From positions 1-6,112 of the forward strand of contig CAYPDC010000178.1 of the NCBI GenBank assembly GCA_964409355.1: 6,112 nt of DNA. The letters are read 5' to 3'. The notes below the pieces were generated by a model. The model made no database searches, had not been told where the DNA came from, and saw only the letters and a program-made list of their open reading frames with translations. The translations under genes and the position numbers were made by a program. Shown here one piece after another: positions 1 through 4,484 of this stretch (position 1 is the first letter of the stretch; each line of letters opens with the position of its first letter). The stretch is from PCC-10605 sp964409355. GTDB taxonomy: Bacteria; Cyanobacteriota; Cyanobacteriia; Cyanobacteriales; Cyanobacteriaceae.

Positions 1-27
1 TTATGAAATTTTCAGTCATATTATAAA

Positions 28-303
28 TCATCCCGCAATGATGCAACGCCCATTTTTCAATAATTCCCATCTTTCTCTTAACGGTTTATCCCAAGAATGA
101 ATAGAAGGTGCAGAGTGCGATCGAGCAAAGACACCATATTTATTAAAGCAGTTATTTTGACCATCAAGTTTTTCGGTTATAACAACATCCTCCATATCTG
201 CAAATGCTTTGAGATAACCAGTAGGCATGATGCGATCTTCAGAAGTAGTTCCTAAACTGATGGGTGCGTGTAAAGTGCGACAATATTTTTGTGATTGCTT
301 CAT
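28..303 (-). pseudogene. Truncated RNA ligase (nucleotidyltransferase) N-terminus
   Basis: The 91-residue reading frame resembles the start of the ATP-dependent RNA ligase family (Rnl2/RNA_ligase type), which joins RNA ends through a lysine-AMP intermediate. Residues 12-25 (HAPISLGTTSEDRI) match the usual N-terminal segment. EKLDG at residues 44-48 is nucleotidyltransferase motif I, with K45 the expected adenylated lysine. The following ARSHSAPS segment is also typical. Family members normally exceed 200 residues. Here a TGA follows residue 91, just where the next conserved segment should begin, and motifs III, IV and V are absent. The remaining 27 bases of the window do not restore an obvious family match in any frame. 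It is therefore probably a broken gene or a stand-alone relic, although the window edge hides what lies further downstream. No strong ribosome binding site precedes the ATG. Family recognition is from motif memory; decay is inferred. Confidence 0.5.
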
Positions 304-447
304 TTTTAACGATTTATAAAAAATTACTTTCTCGGTTTTTGACTATTCTTCACGATCTTTATCTTGATCGATCGAATCCAAAACAGTTGTCAGGTGTTAT
401 CCTAGTCATCAGTTACTTTTGTTTGCTCAAAACACAATTGAATTACT

Positions 448-765
448 ATGACCATTTTATCCGAGGATGAGTATATTATTTGTGACGATGATGCTTTAAC
501 TATTCGTTGTTATTATTTCCCCTTTGGAGATAAGCGTATCCCCTACAAAAAGATAAATAAAGTTAGCACACAAGAAATGACATGGTTGACTGGAAAGACA
601 AGAATATGGGGAGGTTCGTTAAGCTATTGGCTAAACTTAGATCTTAAACGTCCATGGAAAGATAAATTAATCATTATTGATGAAGGAGAGTTAACAAAAC
701 CTGTTATTACCCCTGATAATCCTGAACAGGTTTACCAAATTCTTCTAAGTAAAGTATCTAGCTAA
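448..765 (+). CDS. Small PH-like domain hypothetical protein
   Basis: This 105-residue soluble protein has no signal peptide or membrane segment. Its pattern of short beta-strand-like blocks ending in a helix resembles small bacterial pleckstrin-homology-like proteins. Visible blocks are YYFPFGDKRIPY (22-33), RIWGGS (52-57), WLNLDLKRP (61-69) and ITPDNPEQV (87-95), the last leading into a C-terminal helix. Such proteins have no assigned reaction, and none is claimed here. The gene diverges from the RNA-ligase relic across a 144-bp gap that should contain its promoter, but I could not identify convincing -35 and -10 boxes. The ATG at 448 lacks a clear Shine-Dalgarno sequence, which is common in cyanobacteria. 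The CDS itself is convincing because it is compact with well-spaced conserved-looking motifs; the PH assignment is tentative. Confidence 0.5.
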   Translation: MTILSEDEYIICDDDALTIRCYYFPFGDKRIPYKKINKVSTQEMTWLTGKTRIWGGSLSYWLNLDLKRPWKDKLIIIDEGELTKPVITPDNPEQVYQILLSKVSS

Positions 766-808
766 AACTCATAATCTCTGGCTATTTCATACTTTTAATT
801 ACAAACAA

Positions 809-1369
809 ATGTATTTATGTTTTTCACATATGAATATTTCAATGAATAAAACTCAACATCAAGCTATAAAATATTTAGAAAATTTGAGCAAAGAAGAAAT
901 TATTGATTTAATCATAAAGTTAGCACCACCTTCTTTTTTTGATAATATTAATACTAAATTTTCTTCTACTAATCAAGGCACTGATACTTTTGAGAAAATA
1001 TCTAATAATATTAATCTTATGTTTGATGATGAACTATTGTTATATAATCCAAAGAAATTTGAAGATAAGTTATTTAAACAATTAGAAAAACTGAGAGGAT
1101 TATGGGATAAATTACCATTAGAGATTGGCGATTTAATTATCAGTATTATGCAAGATATTGAAAACGCTTTTGAAGACGGTTATCTTTATATTGAGCATTA
1201 TCAAGAAGAAGATGAATACTTTGAATCAGAAGCTATTAATCAATATATAGTTGATTTTGCTAATAATTTATCTCCTGATAATCAATGTAATTTTCTCTCA
1301 AATCTAAAAGAAATACTAGATTGTTTTGGTTATTCTACTTTTTCGAGTATAGAAAAAAAACTATTTTAA
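809..1369 (+). CDS. Acidic hypothetical protein, first gene of a pair
   Basis: I do not recognise a named family. The product (up to 186 residues) is soluble, helical and acidic. Residues 20-50 (LENLSKEEIIDLIIKLAP) resemble the repeat-like segment that follows the zinc finger in some cyanobacterial SWIM-domain proteins, but no SWIM cysteines or histidine are present, so this is only a weak hint. Residues 81-118 carry a probable amphipathic region (FEDKLFKQLEKLRGLWDKL). Residues 122-140 (FEDGYLYIEHYQEEDEYFE) are rich in aromatic and acidic side chains. The start is uncertain: ATGs occur at 809, 830 and 842. The later two look more natural, since the extra residues YLCFSH look unlike a protein start, but none has a ribosome binding site. 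The stop is one base before the next ATG, implying co-transcription and translational coupling. An A8 run lies just before the stop. Confidence 0.5.
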   Translation: MYLCFSHMNISMNKTQHQAIKYLENLSKEEIIDLIIKLAPPSFFDNINTKFSSTNQGTDTFEKISNNINLMFDDELLLYNPKKFEDKLFKQLEKLRGLWDKLPLEIGDLIISIMQDIENAFEDGYLYIEHYQEEDEYFESEAINQYIVDFANNLSPDNQCNFLSNLKEILDCFGYSTFSSIEKKLF

Positions 1370-1370
1370 T

Positions 1371-1763
1371 ATGAATAATAATCAAGAAGATATTAATGCG
1401 ATCGCCTATTCAGTTTATGATGACTTAGAATTTATAGATATAGAGAATGTTTGGGATAATTCTGGTTCGACTCGTGACGGTTATGTTGATCCTTATGAAT
1501 ATGCTTATTCTTTATACGAAGATACATTAAAAGAATATTTAGATGAATTAGAGAAAGAGCCTAATTACTATTTTATGGGTATATTGAAGGGAATTTATCT
1601 ATTTGAAACAGAATCAACGTCAGAGTTTAAGAATTGGGCAGACGTAGGAGAAGAATACTTTAGGAGTATTTTAGATGATTGGAAAAAGGATTGTGATAAT
1701 GAAAAAGATATTGTGGAAATGAATAACTTTATTCAAGAACATTGTCCTCAATGGTGTGATTGA
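1371..1763 (+). CDS. Acidic hypothetical protein, second gene of a pair
   Basis: This 130-residue, strongly acidic, soluble protein is of unknown function. Residues 44-62 (EYAYSLYEDTLKEYLDEL), YYFMGILKGIYLFE (66-79) and STSEFKNWA (82-90) look like a conserved helical core. WKKDCDNEKDIVEMNNFIQE (104-123) forms a last helix. Three cysteines lie at 108, 125 and 129, without a recognisable metal-binding spacing. The pattern resembles small cyanobacterial hypothetical proteins I have seen, but no biochemical role is known to me. The ATG lies one base after the upstream stop codon and has no Shine-Dalgarno sequence, so translation probably depends on the upstream gene. A HIP1 octamer lies at codons 10-12. 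The tight spacing suggests the two products act together, perhaps as a complex; that is inference. Confidence 0.5.
   Translation: MNNNQEDINAIAYSVYDDLEFIDIENVWDNSGSTRDGYVDPYEYAYSLYEDTLKEYLDELEKEPNYYFMGILKGIYLFETESTSEFKNWADVGEEYFRSILDDWKKDCDNEKDIVEMNNFIQEHCPQWCD
1398..1405. repeat. HIP1 octameric palindrome
   Basis: GCGATCGC, the highly iterated palindrome over-represented in many cyanobacterial genomes. It lies inside a coding sequence, which is usual for HIP1, and supports the cyanobacterial assignment. Confidence 0.5.
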
Positions 1764-1767
1764 TAGA

Positions 1768-1947
1768 ATGAATAAATGGCACAATTTCTACAAACTATTA
1801 TTAGGTTAGTGTCTGATTATCTCTAGCTTACTGATTATTGACCATTATTTCCTCACTGATAACCCTACATCCATAGAACCCTGCATCATCGGTAATGAAA
1901 TATCTACTATGTCTGAATGCTACAATATTATGCTAAATGGATTGTAA
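1768..1947 (+). pseudogene. Possible small membrane or exported ORF broken by TAG
   Basis: From ATG 1768 the frame runs 60 codons to TAA 1945-1947 with a single interruption, a TAG at 1807-1809. Reading through it gives a basic start (MNKWHNFYKLLLG), a hydrophobic stretch (CLIISSLLII) and a polar tail with three more residues of interest: cysteines in EPCIIG and SECYN. That is the layout of a small signal-anchored or exported protein. In AT-rich DNA about four stops would be expected by chance in 60 codons, so a single stop is suggestive but not compelling. The ATG follows the stop of the 1371-1763 gene by only a few bases, so it could be a decayed third gene of that operon. The rest of the 248-bp gap shows only a possible extended -10 box (TGCTACAAT, 1918-1926) without a matching -35. 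Confidence 0.5.
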
Positions 1948-2011
1948 AAAAATTGATTTTCTTGCATAAATGAAGATTTAGAGACTGATAGATAAGTAGA
2001 GAACAAAAACT

Positions 2012-2530
2012 ATGTTTAATCTATCACGAAAAAAAATGAATTATCTATCAATATTCTTGGGTTTATGTCTTTTGTTAAATGCTGGATGTAGTCATGTTTT
2101 TAATAAAGATTTATGTTCAAAAGGAGAAAAAGAAAAGACAATGAAAAATTTAGATGAAATTTTGACAGAATGGGATGATACTGTAACTCTTGCTAGTGCT
2201 ACTCCAAGAATAGCATTGTACAGTGTTATTAAGGATATGCAACAAATAAAACAAAAGTTAAATGAAACAAGTTTTCCAAGTTGTTCTGTTAATGTTGTTC
2301 AATCTTTAGATACTCATATGGATAATAGAATTGAGCAATTTTTATCTTTTGCTTCTGATGAAGATTCCTATATACAAGAAGAAAAAGACAAACAAGCGGA
2401 ATCTTCTGAGTTGGGTTTTACTCTTTATTACAAATTACTAAGTCAGGGCAAACCGACGAGTGAAGAAGATAAAATGAAGATTTTATTAGAAGAAACAAAT
2501 AAAATAATAGAAAAAGATAAAAGCGAATAA
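2012..2530 (+). CDS. Predicted lipoprotein of unknown function
   Basis: The N-terminus has a basic n-region (residues 1-9, with RKK at 6-8), a hydrophobic core (10-24) and a lipobox-like LNAGC ending at C26. The asparagine at -3 is slightly unusual. The product is expected to be lipidated at C26 and anchored facing the periplasm. The mature part is about 147 residues, mostly helical and charged. It has two further cysteines, C35 and C91, that could pair. TEWDD (52-56) and ASATPRI (61-67), followed by a helix with MQQIKQKL and then PSCS, resemble a group of cyanobacterial lipoproteins of unknown role. The C-terminal 30 residues are highly charged. ATG 2012 is preferred over the ATG at codon 9 because it includes the basic n-region. 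No strong ribosome binding site is seen. The gene looks monocistronic, with about 150 bp of empty DNA downstream. Confidence 0.5.
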   Translation: MFNLSRKKMNYLSIFLGLCLLLNAGCSHVFNKDLCSKGEKEKTMKNLDEILTEWDDTVTLASATPRIALYSVIKDMQQIKQKLNETSFPSCSVNVVQSLDTHMDNRIEQFLSFASDEDSYIQEEKDKQAESSELGFTLYYKLLSQGKPTSEEDKMKILLEETNKIIEKDKSE

Positions 2531-2676
2531 CTATCACGCCAAGAAAATAAATTAATGTATATAAAAGATCTTACCATTAAGAATTTCCTTAACTAAGAAA
2601 TATAGTTTATAGACTACTGCATAAATAAGAGATTTCCTATTTGCTAGTTATGAGGGCATTATGATTCGTAAGAAAT

Positions 2677-2682
2677 AAGGGG
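2677..2682 (+). promoter_or_regulatory. Ribosome binding site for the 2688 gene
   Basis: AAGGGG lies five bases before ATG 2688, the best Shine-Dalgarno sequence in this half of the window. A five-codon ORF (2661-2678, MIRKK) ends with its stop overlapping this site, so ribosomes leaving it could reinitiate at 2688. That role is speculative. Confidence 0.5.
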
Positions 2683-2687
2683 TAAAA

Positions 2688-3083
2688 ATGGATATAACAG
2701 ATACTCAATTAACCATTAATCAGCTACAAAATCAATTAAAGTTAACTTTAGATAATCCCTCGTCTGTCAAGTTACAAATAAAGGAGATTAATCTCATTCA
2801 AAAACAATTAAGGGCAATAAAAAAGGAGGTTAATTTAGAAATAAAACAAATCAATCAAACTGCTTCTCAATCAACTCCTGATAGTGTAATTTCTGTGGGA
2901 TTAGATTTATTCGGGAAAAGAAAATTAGCAGGACAATTAAGACAGTCCACAAGGAGGGCAATTCAATCGGAAAAAATTAATTTGAGACAACCCTATATTA
3001 ATCTAAAAGACTATATTGATATGGTCATTTTAGAAGGGGATAAACTAAAACTACAAGCAGAACAATTTTTAGCTAATTATTAG
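2688..3083 (+). CDS. Coiled-coil conserved hypothetical protein
   Basis: This 131-residue protein is basic, with no signal peptide or membrane segment. Residues 5-58 form a probable coiled coil rich in Q, K, L and I (LQIKEINLIQKQLRAIKKEV is the clearest part). A short conserved-looking segment follows, STPDSVISVGLDLFGKRKLAG (62-82). A basic stretch with RRAIQSEK leads to a second long helix, LKDYIDMVILEGDKLKLQAEQFL (106-128). The arrangement of a glycine-containing hinge between two helical hairpins looks like a cyanobacterial family known only as hypothetical; I cannot assign a function. The start at 2688 is fixed by AAGGGG five bases upstream. The stop at 3081-3083 is also the first part of a TAGGAG sequence that serves as a ribosome binding site for the mini-ORF downstream, so another gene probably once followed. 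Confidence 0.5.
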   Translation: MDITDTQLTINQLQNQLKLTLDNPSSVKLQIKEINLIQKQLRAIKKEVNLEIKQINQTASQSTPDSVISVGLDLFGKRKLAGQLRQSTRRAIQSEKINLRQPYINLKDYIDMVILEGDKLKLQAEQFLANY

Positions 3084-3092
3084 GAGATAATC

Positions 3093-3128
3093 ATGGAAAA
3101 AAGTAATGACATTTTTCTCTACTTGTAA
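3093..3128 (+). other. RBS-led 11-codon mini-ORF
   Basis: TAGGAG (3081-3086) is a good Shine-Dalgarno sequence placed six bases before ATG 3093, which opens MEKSNDIFLYL and stops at TAA 3126. The signal is as strong as that of real genes here, but the peptide is only 11 residues. It is either the remaining start of a deleted operon gene or a small leader peptide. Nothing downstream in any frame continues it recognisably. Confidence 0.5.
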
Positions 3129-3130
3129 CA

Positions 3131-3155
3131 AATAGTAACGAATAGTAATTAATAG
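3131..3155. repeat. Three AATAG direct repeats at 10-bp spacing
   Basis: AATAGTAA starts at 3131 and again at 3141, and AATAG starts at 3151, so the copies lie exactly one helical turn apart. The array ends about 47 bases before the start of the ribbon-helix-helix gene relic at 3202. Ribbon-helix-helix antitoxins commonly bind phased short repeats in their own promoters, so this may be the old operator. The array is short and AT-rich, so chance is possible. Confidence 0.5.
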
Positions 3156-3187
3156 AGTCTAATTAACATACAATTATTTATATTACT

Positions 3188-3193
3188 AGGTGA
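3188..3193 (+). promoter_or_regulatory. Ribosome binding site of the antitoxin relic
   Basis: AGGTGA lies eight bases before ATG 3202 and supports that ATG as the original start of the broken ribbon-helix-helix gene. A TACAAT box at 3169-3174 could be its -10, but no good -35 is seen at the right distance. Confidence 0.5.
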
Positions 3194-3201
3194 CTATAGT
3201 T

Positions 3202-3367
3202 ATGAGTAAAAGAGTTTATATTACCCTTCCGCGATAAAGTCCATGAAACCCTTGTAGAACAGGCAAAATCTCAGAGGCGCGCTGCGTAGCAGATCCCTTC
3301 GGGATCGACTGCTAATCTTGTCTCCTATTTAGTAGAGAAAGGCATTGAGTCTTTGCAGAAAACCTGA
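3202..3367 (+). pseudogene. Broken ribbon-helix-helix (CopG-type) antitoxin gene
   Basis: The pieces rebuild a typical small ribbon-helix-helix DNA-binding protein: MSKRVYITLP (the beta strand) in one frame, DKVHETLVEQAKSQRR (helix 1) in the next, then TANLVSYLVEKGIESLQKT (helix 2 and tail) ending at TGA 3365-3367. Two lesions separate them. One surplus base near 3229-3233 (CTTCCGCGATAAA instead of an in-frame CCN GAT) shifts the frame and gives TAA at 3235. A palindromic insert of about 27-30 bp (roughly 3278-3307) keeps the frame but brings in TAG at 3287. The ribosome binding site is still good, so it was functional until recently. Proteins like this normally repress their own promoter and neutralise a toxin encoded next door. 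No toxin gene follows; the 95 bases downstream contain only a 14-codon ORF (3369-3413, MFDRTKEIILSITA) without recognisable similarity. Family assignment is by pattern; the pseudogene status is directly visible. Confidence 0.5.
3278..3307. repeat. Inserted palindromic dispersed repeat in antitoxin relic
   Basis: This GC-rich insert in AT-rich DNA contains two hairpins: GCT/AGC around GCGT (3281-3290), and GATCCC/GGGATC (3292-3297 with 3301-3306) around a TTC loop. It divides helix 1 from helix 2 of an otherwise continuous ribbon-helix-helix sequence, which exposes it as an insertion. Its composition and form resemble small palindromic repeats scattered in some cyanobacterial genomes. Exact ends are uncertain by a few bases. 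Confidence 0.5.
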
Positions 3368-3462
3368 AATGTTCGATCGCACTAAAGAAATAATTTTATC
3401 GATTACTGCATAAATTGCTGATTAGCCACTGATAAATCAATAGAACATTAATCCTAAAATCC

Positions 3463-3645
3463 ATGAGAAGCGATCGCACCCTAAAAGTTATTTTGACAGT
3501 CATTGCTATTAGTCTAGTGATGATTGTGATTGAGTTGGCTAGTTTAACTCCTGTTAATGCGAGTAACTCCCTTATCGATGTCAATATCCGTCAAGTAGGC
3601 GGTAGCACTGTTTTTCGTTCTATTCCTGTAGAAATTAGTAAATGA
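3463..3645 (+). CDS. Small membrane-anchored or exported protein
   Basis: This 60-residue protein has a charged start (MRSDRTLK), a hydrophobic segment at about 8-28 (ILTVIAISLVMIVIELASL) and a short polar tail. PVNA at 30-33 could be a signal peptidase I site, leaving a mature peptide of about 27 residues; otherwise it is a single-pass membrane protein with its tail outside the cytoplasm. The tail (IDVNIRQVGGSTVF) resembles a recurring type of short cyanobacterial protein with an N-terminal anchor followed by a DVNI..VGG motif; no function is known to me. A HIP1 octamer overlaps codons 3-6. Its stop codon overlaps the ribosome binding site of the next gene, so the two are probably one operon. 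No clear ribosome binding site precedes ATG 3463. The small size leaves some doubt, but the composition is protein-like. Confidence 0.5.
   Translation: MRSDRTLKVILTVIAISLVMIVIELASLTPVNASNSLIDVNIRQVGGSTVFRSIPVEISK
3470..3477. repeat. HIP1 octameric palindrome
   Basis: GCGATCGC at the third codon onward of the small membrane protein gene; the second intact HIP1 site of the window. Confidence 0.5.
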
Positions 3646-3647
3646 GG
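3644..3647 (+). promoter_or_regulatory. Ribosome binding site for the 3654 gene
   Basis: GAGG overlaps the TGA stop of the upstream gene and sits six bases before ATG 3654. It fixes that start and implies coupled translation of the two genes. Confidence 0.5.
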
Positions 3648-3653
3648 TAAATT

Positions 3654-4163
3654 ATGTTAAATTCATATATGCAAAGGATAAAAAACTGTATTAACTTTAC
3701 TAATAATTTTTTTGCAGAAGATAAAGAAGCTCAAAGAAAAGATTATTATGAGAAGTTAGAAAAAGTATTAGAACTAACGATTAAGTTAATAAAAAAATAT
3801 GATATTCTCAAAACTCATACCTTCTCTTTTTATAATTATTCAAGCTATTTATATATATTTTTATTGATAGGTAATGATGGAGAAGCAAAATGGCAAATAA
3901 ATTCTAATGACAAAGTAAAGAGTTTTGAAGAAAGTATAACTACTGAGGAATTGGTTAATTATTGTTGGGAAAAAAAAGTGAACATAGAAAGTTTTATGAC
4001 AAATTTATTTAGTTATTTTTCTCAAATGTTAGAAAAAAAAGAAAAAATAATTAAGGAAAAAAAGAATAAATATATAAAAGAAATTAGTTATCTAAATGAA
4101 GCTATTAAAAACCTACAAGAGTTAATTGAGACTGATATTTCAGAGGAAATCAGAAATAAATAA
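3654..4163 (+). CDS. Lysine-rich coiled-coil hypothetical protein
   Basis: I do not recognise this 169-residue protein. It is rich in K, E, I, N and Y, with no signal peptide. Residues 22-50 form a charged helix (KDYYEKLEKVLELTIKLIKK). Residues 58-80 are aromatic and strand-like (FSFYNYSSYLYIFLLI, then DGEAKW). Residues 96-126 form a helical region. Residues 120-165 form a long charged coiled coil containing KKEKIIKEKKNKY. Base composition is markedly more AT-rich than the sequence on its right, suggesting a different origin or relaxed selection. The start is set by GAGG six bases upstream. The stop codon is one base from the ATG of a helicase-like fragment at 4165, so it may once have been encoded in one operon with a PLD-type helicase. 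That association is inference. Confidence 0.5.
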   Translation: MLNSYMQRIKNCINFTNNFFAEDKEAQRKDYYEKLEKVLELTIKLIKKYDILKTHTFSFYNYSSYLYIFLLIGNDGEAKWQINSNDKVKSFEESITTEELVNYCWEKKVNIESFMTNLFSYFSQMLEKKEKIIKEKKNKYIKEISYLNEAIKNLQELIETDISEEIRNK

Positions 4164-4164
4164 A

Positions 4165-4388
4165 ATGACTCAACAACCGACACTATTAACATCAGGAATA
4201 AGGGATAACCATAATCGGGGTACTGTAGCTGATTTTCTCCGCAGTAACCTTTACTCTGGTTCTCTCTTGTCGATCGAGCTTTTGTAAAAATTGGAGTAAA
4301 TTTTATCTCAATGTGCAAAGAAGACCCTCGCCATAAACTCAGAGACCTAATTGTTTTGGCGAGGGATGAATTTGCACCCACAAAATAA
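4165..4388 (+). pseudogene. Remnant resembling helicase N-terminus, with out-of-frame tail
   Basis: From ATG 4165 a 40-residue frame begins MTQQPTLLTSGIRDNHNRG and continues TVADFLRSNLYSGSLLSI before TAA 4285-4287. This resembles the first segment of SNF2-type helicases with an N-terminal phospholipase-D-like domain, where the text would continue with a 'SAYFTIYAYEAL'-like block. That block and all later domains are missing. Around 4270 the sequence switches to another frame, which stays open until TAA 4386-4388 and reads VDRAFVKIGVNFI, then CKEDPRHKLRDLIVLARDEF. I do not recognise this tail; it is protein-like and could come from the same gene after a deletion or from a neighbour. Composition is clearly richer in GC than the preceding gene. 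I judge this as decayed sequence left of the TnpB element. Confidence in the helicase link is moderate. Confidence 0.5.
4325..4365. repeat. Nine-bp GC-rich inverted repeat
   Basis: CCCTCGCCA (4325-4333) is exactly complementary to TGGCGAGGG (4357-4365), with a 23-base spacer. No T-run follows, so it is not a standard terminator. It overlaps the out-of-frame tail of the helicase remnant and may simply be coding sequence. Confidence 0.5.
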
Positions 4389-4391
4389 ATC

Positions 4392-4404
4392 GAGCGATAG
4401 CGAG
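4392..4404. repeat. Short mirror repeat between remnant and IS
   Basis: GAGCGATAGCGAG reads the same in both directions along one strand, centred on T4398. Similar GAGCGA/AGCGAG strings recur as short dispersed repeats in cyanobacteria. It lies between the helicase remnant stop and the left end of the TnpB element. Confidence 0.5.
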
Positions 4405-4423
4405 TCCTTAATTTCCCAATAAC

Positions 4424-4454
4424 TTGACACAAATAAAATATTTTGTGCTAGAAT
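4424..4454 (+). promoter_or_regulatory. Promoter of tnpB
   Basis: A perfect TTGACA -35 (4424-4429) and a TAGAAT -10 (4449-4454) are separated by 19 bases. The -10 is extended by TGC (4446-4448), which offsets the long spacer. Transcription would begin near 4461, giving a leader of about 24 bases to ATG 4485. The -35 coincides with the left end of the element. Confidence 0.5.
4428..4447. repeat. Left-end hairpin of the TnpB element
   Basis: CACAAA (4428-4433) pairs with TTTGTG (4442-4447) around an eight-base loop. The position at the element boundary fits a left-end recognition hairpin of IS200/IS605 elements. It overlaps the tnpB promoter spacer. Confidence 0.5.
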
Positions 4455-4484
4455 TAATGACACAAGAAATCTCTCTTAAGTAAA

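Noticed and set aside
264..470. 68-residue plus-strand ORF
   Set aside because: It overlaps the start of the RNA-ligase relic and the 448 gene, has no ribosome binding site, and its composition is that of translated AT-rich intergenic DNA.
2575..2605. TTAAG/CTTAA hairpin after the lipoprotein gene as a terminator
   Set aside because: A five-bp AT-rich stem without a T-run is too weak; no convincing intrinsic terminator was found anywhere in the window.
3396..3584. 62-residue minus-strand ORF
   Set aside because: Antisense to the small membrane protein gene; no independent support.
4088..4432. 114-residue minus-strand ORF
   Set aside because: It lies opposite the 3654 gene end and the helicase remnant; the plus-strand frames there give recognisable motifs, so this is a shadow.
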